From assembly GCA_942493055.1 (NCBI GenBank), contig OW818680.1, positions 1,798,001 through 1,862,000 of the forward strand: a stretch of DNA of 64,000 nt. The letters run 5' to 3'. The translations under genes were made by a program, and so were the position numbers. The stretch is from CAIZQW01 sp942493055 (GTDB lineage: Bacteria > Verrucomicrobiota > Kiritimatiellia > RFP12 > UBA1067). The notes beneath the pieces were generated by a model. It saw only the letters and a program-made list of their open reading frames with translations, did no database searches and was not told where the DNA came from. Below are positions 60,692 through 64,000 of this stretch, piece after piece; the first letter of the stretch is position 1; every line of letters begins with the position of its first letter.

Positions 60692-61456
60692 TCACCTCTT
60701 AATCGGTCGAACCCATATATTTCGAAATTTCACAGGACTCCCATGCGCTTGGAGCCGGAGCGGCGCAGGAACAGGATGGGGCTTGACATTGGGAAGCGAA
60801 CGATGACTGGTGCCGCCGAGCAACACCGTGTCCTTCTGCACAAGGATGCCATTATGAAAAACCGTCACGCGGCCCAAAATAGTATTGGTCGGTGAAAAAT
60901 GAGGAGCCGTCAGCGTGATATCAAAGGTCTGCCACTCGCCTGGCGCACGCGATGCATTGACCAGTGGCGGATGCTGCCCATAGATGGCCCCTGCCATGCC
61001 ATCGGCATAGATGGTGTTTGTTTTGAAGGTATCAAAAATTTGAACCTCATACTGTTCCAACAGGAACACGCCGCTGTTTCCACGATCCGACACTTTAGCA
61101 CCTGCCACCGGCACTGGCGTCATCCACTCGATATGCAGTTGCATGTCCCCGAACAGCTCCTTTGTCCGAATATCATTTTTTCCTGCAATCATCGCGCCGT
61201 CCTTCACCACCCAGGTCTCCGTGTCGCGCCACGCCTGCATGGATGCACCGTCAAAAAGCACAATGGCGTCTGAGGGGGCAGGAGCCTGCACATCAGGAGC
61301 TGGCGTTACCATTGGAGGAAACGGCCGCGTATCGTCGTGCACACGCCACGGCTGGCCAGGAATGAAGGGCGTATTAGTATAGCCCTGCAAGATCCCATCA
61401 GCGCCATGAGTTGTCAGGACGAACAGCCCTGCCAACAAAATTAAGCCTTTGTTCAT
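60692..61456 (-). CDS. DUF1080 (3-keto-disaccharide hydrolase-like) secreted protein
   Basis: The 254-aa protein has a signal peptide (MNKGLILLAGLFVLTTHG), then IVLFDGASMQAWRDTETW, DMQLHIEWMTP, SDRGNSGVFLLEQYEVQIFD and QTFDITLTAPHF, the concanavalin-like DUF1080 pattern. Characterised members cleave 3-keto-glycosides. I set the start at 61456 with a GAAGTGG site upstream. It is followed by two sugar isomerases and a Gfo/Idh/MocA enzyme, as expected for a keto-sugar pathway. Confidence 0.88.
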   Translation of the reverse strand: MNKGLILLAGLFVLTTHGADGILQGYTNTPFIPGQPWRVHDDTRPFPPMVTPAPDVQAPAPSDAIVLFDGASMQAWRDTETWVVKDGAMIAGKNDIRTKELFGDMQLHIEWMTPVPVAGAKVSDRGNSGVFLLEQYEVQIFDTFKTNTIYADGMAGAIYGQHPPLVNASRAPGEWQTFDITLTAPHFSPTNTILGRVTVFHNGILVQKDTVLLGGTSHRSLPNVKPHPVPAPLRLQAHGSPVKFRNIWVRPIKR

Positions 61457-61467
61457 ATCCACTTCCC

Positions 61468-62307
61468 TCATGAAAACAAACTGCGCACAAAGGCGGCATT
61501 GCGTTTGCCATCTTCGACGGGGTTCTTGGACGGGCTGGAGGTCTCCAATGTAATCCACCCTTTATAACCAATATCTTTGAGCGCAACAGACACGGCCTCA
61601 AAATGAGGCTTGTCTTCATCCAGATACTGCGGCCCGTTCTTGTAGTGGACCTGTGCAATCCGTCCCTTCAGTCGACGAATCTCGGACGGGGAATCGTACT
61701 TCTTTGTCTTCCCCGTGTTATACACGTCGTAGTAAATGCAGACGGATTCATCCCCGATCAATTCCAGCATCCGCACATTCTGTTCAGCATTCAGATAGTT
61801 TTCGATCGCCAAGGTCACACCTGCTTCTTTTGCATAAGGGGCAAGCGCCTTGATCCGCTGGGCTGCTGCCTTGAACTCCTCCTCCTTTAATTGCGTACCG
61901 GCGAGCAGATCCCCTTTACCGAAAAAGGCCAGCAGAATGTTCTTCGCCTTCAGATCCTTCGCCGCATCAATACCCTGTTTGATCCAGGCAGAGGCGCGCG
62001 GATCCGTGGCCAAAGGACATTGATTAAACAAGCCCATCATGATAGAGGTGATGGGCAATCCAGTCTGCTGCATCTGCTCCTTGTAACGGGCCCGCGTTTC
62101 AGGCTTGTAAACATCCAACTCATCAGCAGGACTTCCAGCGGAAACCTCCACGCCGTCAAATCCCGCCTGCTTGGCTTGCACAAGCCCCATCGTGCACGTT
62201 CCCACGCGAATACGCGTACCATCGGAGGCCGCCCAGACAGACGCCGGCACAAAAGTTCCCGCAACCAACGTCGACGCGCGCATCACAAATTGACGTCTTG
62301 AAAACAT
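61468..62307 (-). CDS. Sugar phosphate isomerase/epimerase with Tat-type signal
   Basis: The 279-aa protein has an N-terminal SRRQFVMRASTLVAGTF (twin-Arg motif), then the xylose isomerase-like TIM barrel: GFDGVEVSAGS, VTLAIENYLNAEQ, CIYYDVYNTGK and GWITLETSSPS, with Glu/Asp/His metal ligands typical of the family. It probably rearranges a sugar or keto-sugar outside the cytoplasm. The gene lies between DUF1080 and the Gfo/Idh/MocA gene, all in one direction. Confidence 0.88.
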   Translation of the reverse strand: MFSRRQFVMRASTLVAGTFVPASVWAASDGTRIRVGTCTMGLVQAKQAGFDGVEVSAGSPADELDVYKPETRARYKEQMQQTGLPITSIMMGLFNQCPLATDPRASAWIKQGIDAAKDLKAKNILLAFFGKGDLLAGTQLKEEEFKAAAQRIKALAPYAKEAGVTLAIENYLNAEQNVRMLELIGDESVCIYYDVYNTGKTKKYDSPSEIRRLKGRIAQVHYKNGPQYLDEDKPHFEAVSVALKDIGYKGWITLETSSPSKNPVEDGKRNAAFVRSLFS

Positions 62308-62351
62308 CGTTCGATCTCCTTCTCTATAGGCCTGAACCCCGACCTGTCCAC

Positions 62352-62371
62352 CGTAGCCTTGGCGTAGGCGG
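62352..62371. repeat. Copy of the CGTAGCC..GCGTAGGCGG repeat
   Basis: Matches 48701-48720 with one base change. It lies in the gap between the isomerase and the oxidoreductase. Confidence 0.6.
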
Positions 62372-62383
62372 AACCCTGAACCC

Positions 62384-63628
62384 TCAAACCCTTAATCCTG
62401 CCAGACGGCCATCGAGACGTTCGGTGTCCTTGATAATTTCATCCCACGTGACAATGTTACCGGTATAGGCCGCTTTACGCCCCATGATCGTAATGATGCA
62501 GCTCTGCACACTCGGCGCGACCGTCGGGTTGGTGAAGTCTGCCTTCTTGATGGCATCATAAAAGGCGATGACATTGTTAAATGCGCCGTCGCGGTAGATC
62601 TGCTTGGTAGCACCGCCACGATAGAAGTTCTGGCCGCGGATCATCACAGTGCCGCCATACGCTGTTTCCAGCACACCCTTGCTTCCGAGTACACGGCAAA
62701 CAATGCCATCCGGTTGCGTGCCATGCCCCTCGAACTGGCGCGAGCTGAATACCATGCCAACATTGTTGGGGTATTTGAAGTGAACCGTGAAATGATCCCA
62801 GCAATCCCCTGCATCTACACGCACCTTGCGTCCGCCTGTGCCATACGCATTGACAGGTGGCGTCTGACAGACCCAGTTCATCACATCAAGGCAGTGGATG
62901 TTCTGCTCCGTGATGATGTCACCGGAGAGCGCCTTATCAAAAACCCAGTTGCTGATGCGTCCGTCGCCCTCATCCGTCGCAGCCTGTTTACCAAGCCGTC
63001 CGCAATGATAGAAGACCTCGCCAAAGGCCAACTCGCCGATCGCGCCTTCGTGGACGCGTTTGATCGCCTCCTGGTAAAACGCTGTTGAGCGCGTCTGGAA
63101 GTCCACCAGGAAACAGAGCTTCTTCTCCCCCGCCATTTTGGCGCTGGCCTCAATGGAGCGGCATCCCGGCACATCCACGGCAATCGGTTTCGCAACATAG
63201 ACATTCACGCCCGCCTCCACGGCAGCAGCAGCCTGTTCCGGATGGAAATAAGGCGGCGACATGATCGCTACCATGTCCGGCTTCGCCTCGAGCACACGCT
63301 TGTAGCCACTTAATCCCGAGAAGCAACGCTCCTTCGCCACACCCAATTTTTCGCCCACCTTCTCGGCCTTGGCCTGAAAATAGTCGCTGACTGCGCAGAT
63401 TTCATAGCCGCCGTGTTGCCGGAAGAGATTCGCCATGAATTGTCCACGGCCACCGCAGCCTATAAGACCAATCTTCACCTTTGCGCCCGACAGATTAATC
63501 GCGGGGGCCGCTGGCTGCACTTCTTGCGCGCGTAACTGTGATGTAAGGGTAGCAGCCCCCATCGCCGCCACGAAATGACGACGTGAAAAGCCCGGCTTGA
63601 CTGATTTATGAGTATCCTGTGTATTCAT
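62384..63628 (-). CDS. Gfo/Idh/MocA-family oxidoreductase with Tat signal
   Basis: The 414-aa protein has FSRRHFVAAMGAATL (Tat-type), the Rossmann motif VKIGLIGCGGRGQFMANLF, and the family motif YVAKPIAVD near residue 145 with the catalytic Lys of (E/A)KP. It would oxidise or reduce a sugar hydroxyl, giving the keto-sugar the DUF1080 and isomerase proteins act on. Exported members of this family are frequent in PVC genomes. Confidence 0.9.
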   Translation of the reverse strand: MNTQDTHKSVKPGFSRRHFVAAMGAATLTSQLRAQEVQPAAPAINLSGAKVKIGLIGCGGRGQFMANLFRQHGGYEICAVSDYFQAKAEKVGEKLGVAKERCFSGLSGYKRVLEAKPDMVAIMSPPYFHPEQAAAAVEAGVNVYVAKPIAVDVPGCRSIEASAKMAGEKKLCFLVDFQTRSTAFYQEAIKRVHEGAIGELAFGEVFYHCGRLGKQAATDEGDGRISNWVFDKALSGDIITEQNIHCLDVMNWVCQTPPVNAYGTGGRKVRVDAGDCWDHFTVHFKYPNNVGMVFSSRQFEGHGTQPDGIVCRVLGSKGVLETAYGGTVMIRGQNFYRGGATKQIYRDGAFNNVIAFYDAIKKADFTNPTVAPSVQSCIITIMGRKAAYTGNIVTWDEIIKDTERLDGRLAGLRV

Positions 63629-63642
63629 ACCATGTTCTCCTT

Positions 63643-64000
63643 TTACTTCTTAACTGTCAGTTTATTCCATGTGTCGATGGAACGTTTAAGGTGTTCGCTC
63701 TCCGGCAATTTAATGCCATAGCATTGAAGCCCGACCATGCCCTTGTAGTTCATTTCAGCCAATGTCTGAAGCAACTGGGCATTATCAAAATTGCCGACAT
63801 CCAAGGGGCAGATGAGATTATCCCAACCCTTCAATTCTATTGTTGCTCCATTCGTGCCGACCATGAAGAGTTTTTCAGGGTTCGCCTTCAGCAACGGCCG
63901 ATAGTCCTTCGCCCCCTCCATGTGAAGCCAGTGGCAGACGATAAAACAGTATCCGACGTTCGGCAGGTTGACCTTGTTGACAATCTCAATAGCGAAGGGC
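63643..64000 (-). CDS. Sugar phosphate isomerase/epimerase, C-terminal part (runs off the right edge)
   Basis: The last 119 residues are visible, including VNLPNVGYCFIVCHWLHMEG, then LDVGNFDNAQLLQTLAEMNYKGMVGLQCYGI, the metal and end motifs of xylose isomerase-like barrels. The N-terminus is outside the window. It is close to but distinct from the isomerase at 61468. Same strand as the oxidoreductase, which it precedes, so it probably starts the cluster. Confidence 0.85.
   Translation of the reverse strand, partial: PFAIEIVNKVNLPNVGYCFIVCHWLHMEGAKDYRPLLKANPEKLFMVGTNGATIELKGWDNLICPLDVGNFDNAQLLQTLAEMNYKGMVGLQCYGIKLPESEHLKRSIDTWNKLTVKK

Overview
The window looks like the chromosome of an anaerobic Gram-negative bacterium of the PVC group, most likely Kiritimatiellota or a neighbour. 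That placement is inferred from gene content: LpxI, ABC-auxiliary and PpiC lipoproteins, Tat-type Gfo/Idh/MocA oxidoreductases, DUF1080 and UroD-family catabolic genes, NfnAB, a B12-radical SAM enzyme and very large secreted Calx-beta proteins. No rRNA or marker phylogeny is available here. The DNA is moderately GC-rich, with one tRNA and one insertion sequence.

Layout. 1-4.0 kb (minus): an adaptor/FtsX/ATPase exporter operon runs into a 203-aa secreted protein and then, cut by the window edge, the first 76 codons of an HgcA-like (mercury methylation corrinoid protein) gene. 4.1-5.45 kb: an IS30-type element with clear ends and a 17-bp target duplication. 5.5-7.1 kb: prfC. 7.1-11.2 kb (minus): ArsR, DUF318/ArsP permease, mini-thioredoxin, ProC-like, thioredoxin and CcdA, a metalloid/thiol redox operon. 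11.4-15.1 kb: nucleotide-sugar and housekeeping genes including lpxI. 15.2-24.5 kb (minus): secreted proteins, including an 1840-aa protein with three thioredoxin-like and about three Calx-beta-like domains, a HEAT-like protein, a PpiC foldase and a small secreted protein behind a structured leader. 24.6-32.4 kb (minus): a surface-glycan cluster with kinases and glycosyltransferases. 32.6-42 kb: stand-alone IMP cyclohydrolase with a stand-alone fumarase alpha chain, an Fe-S flavoprotein, NfnAB, and gdhA behind a near-consensus sigma-54 promoter. 42-48.6 kb: a Cys-rich secreted protein, rpsU, tRNA-Tyr, fmt and a GH2 beta-galactosidase. 48.8-59 kb: a Vsr/lactonase in-frame fusion, a B12-radical SAM protein and a lipid-carrier glycan set (methyltransferase, GT2, RffA, GT39). 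59-64 kb: a sugar-catabolic cluster (UroD-like, DUF1080, two xylose-isomerase-like epimerases, Gfo/Idh/MocA).

Two themes cut across the window. First, redox and metal handling recurs: HgcA-like protein, ArsR/permease/thioredoxins, Cys-rich protein, Trx-rich giant protein, NfnAB. Second, many gaps, and parts of several coding regions, carry short-period degenerate tandem repeats. At least two gaps carry a composite element in which inverted arms of an 8-bp ATTCCANN repeat flank a palindromic core beginning TGGAGGG and ending CCCTCCA.
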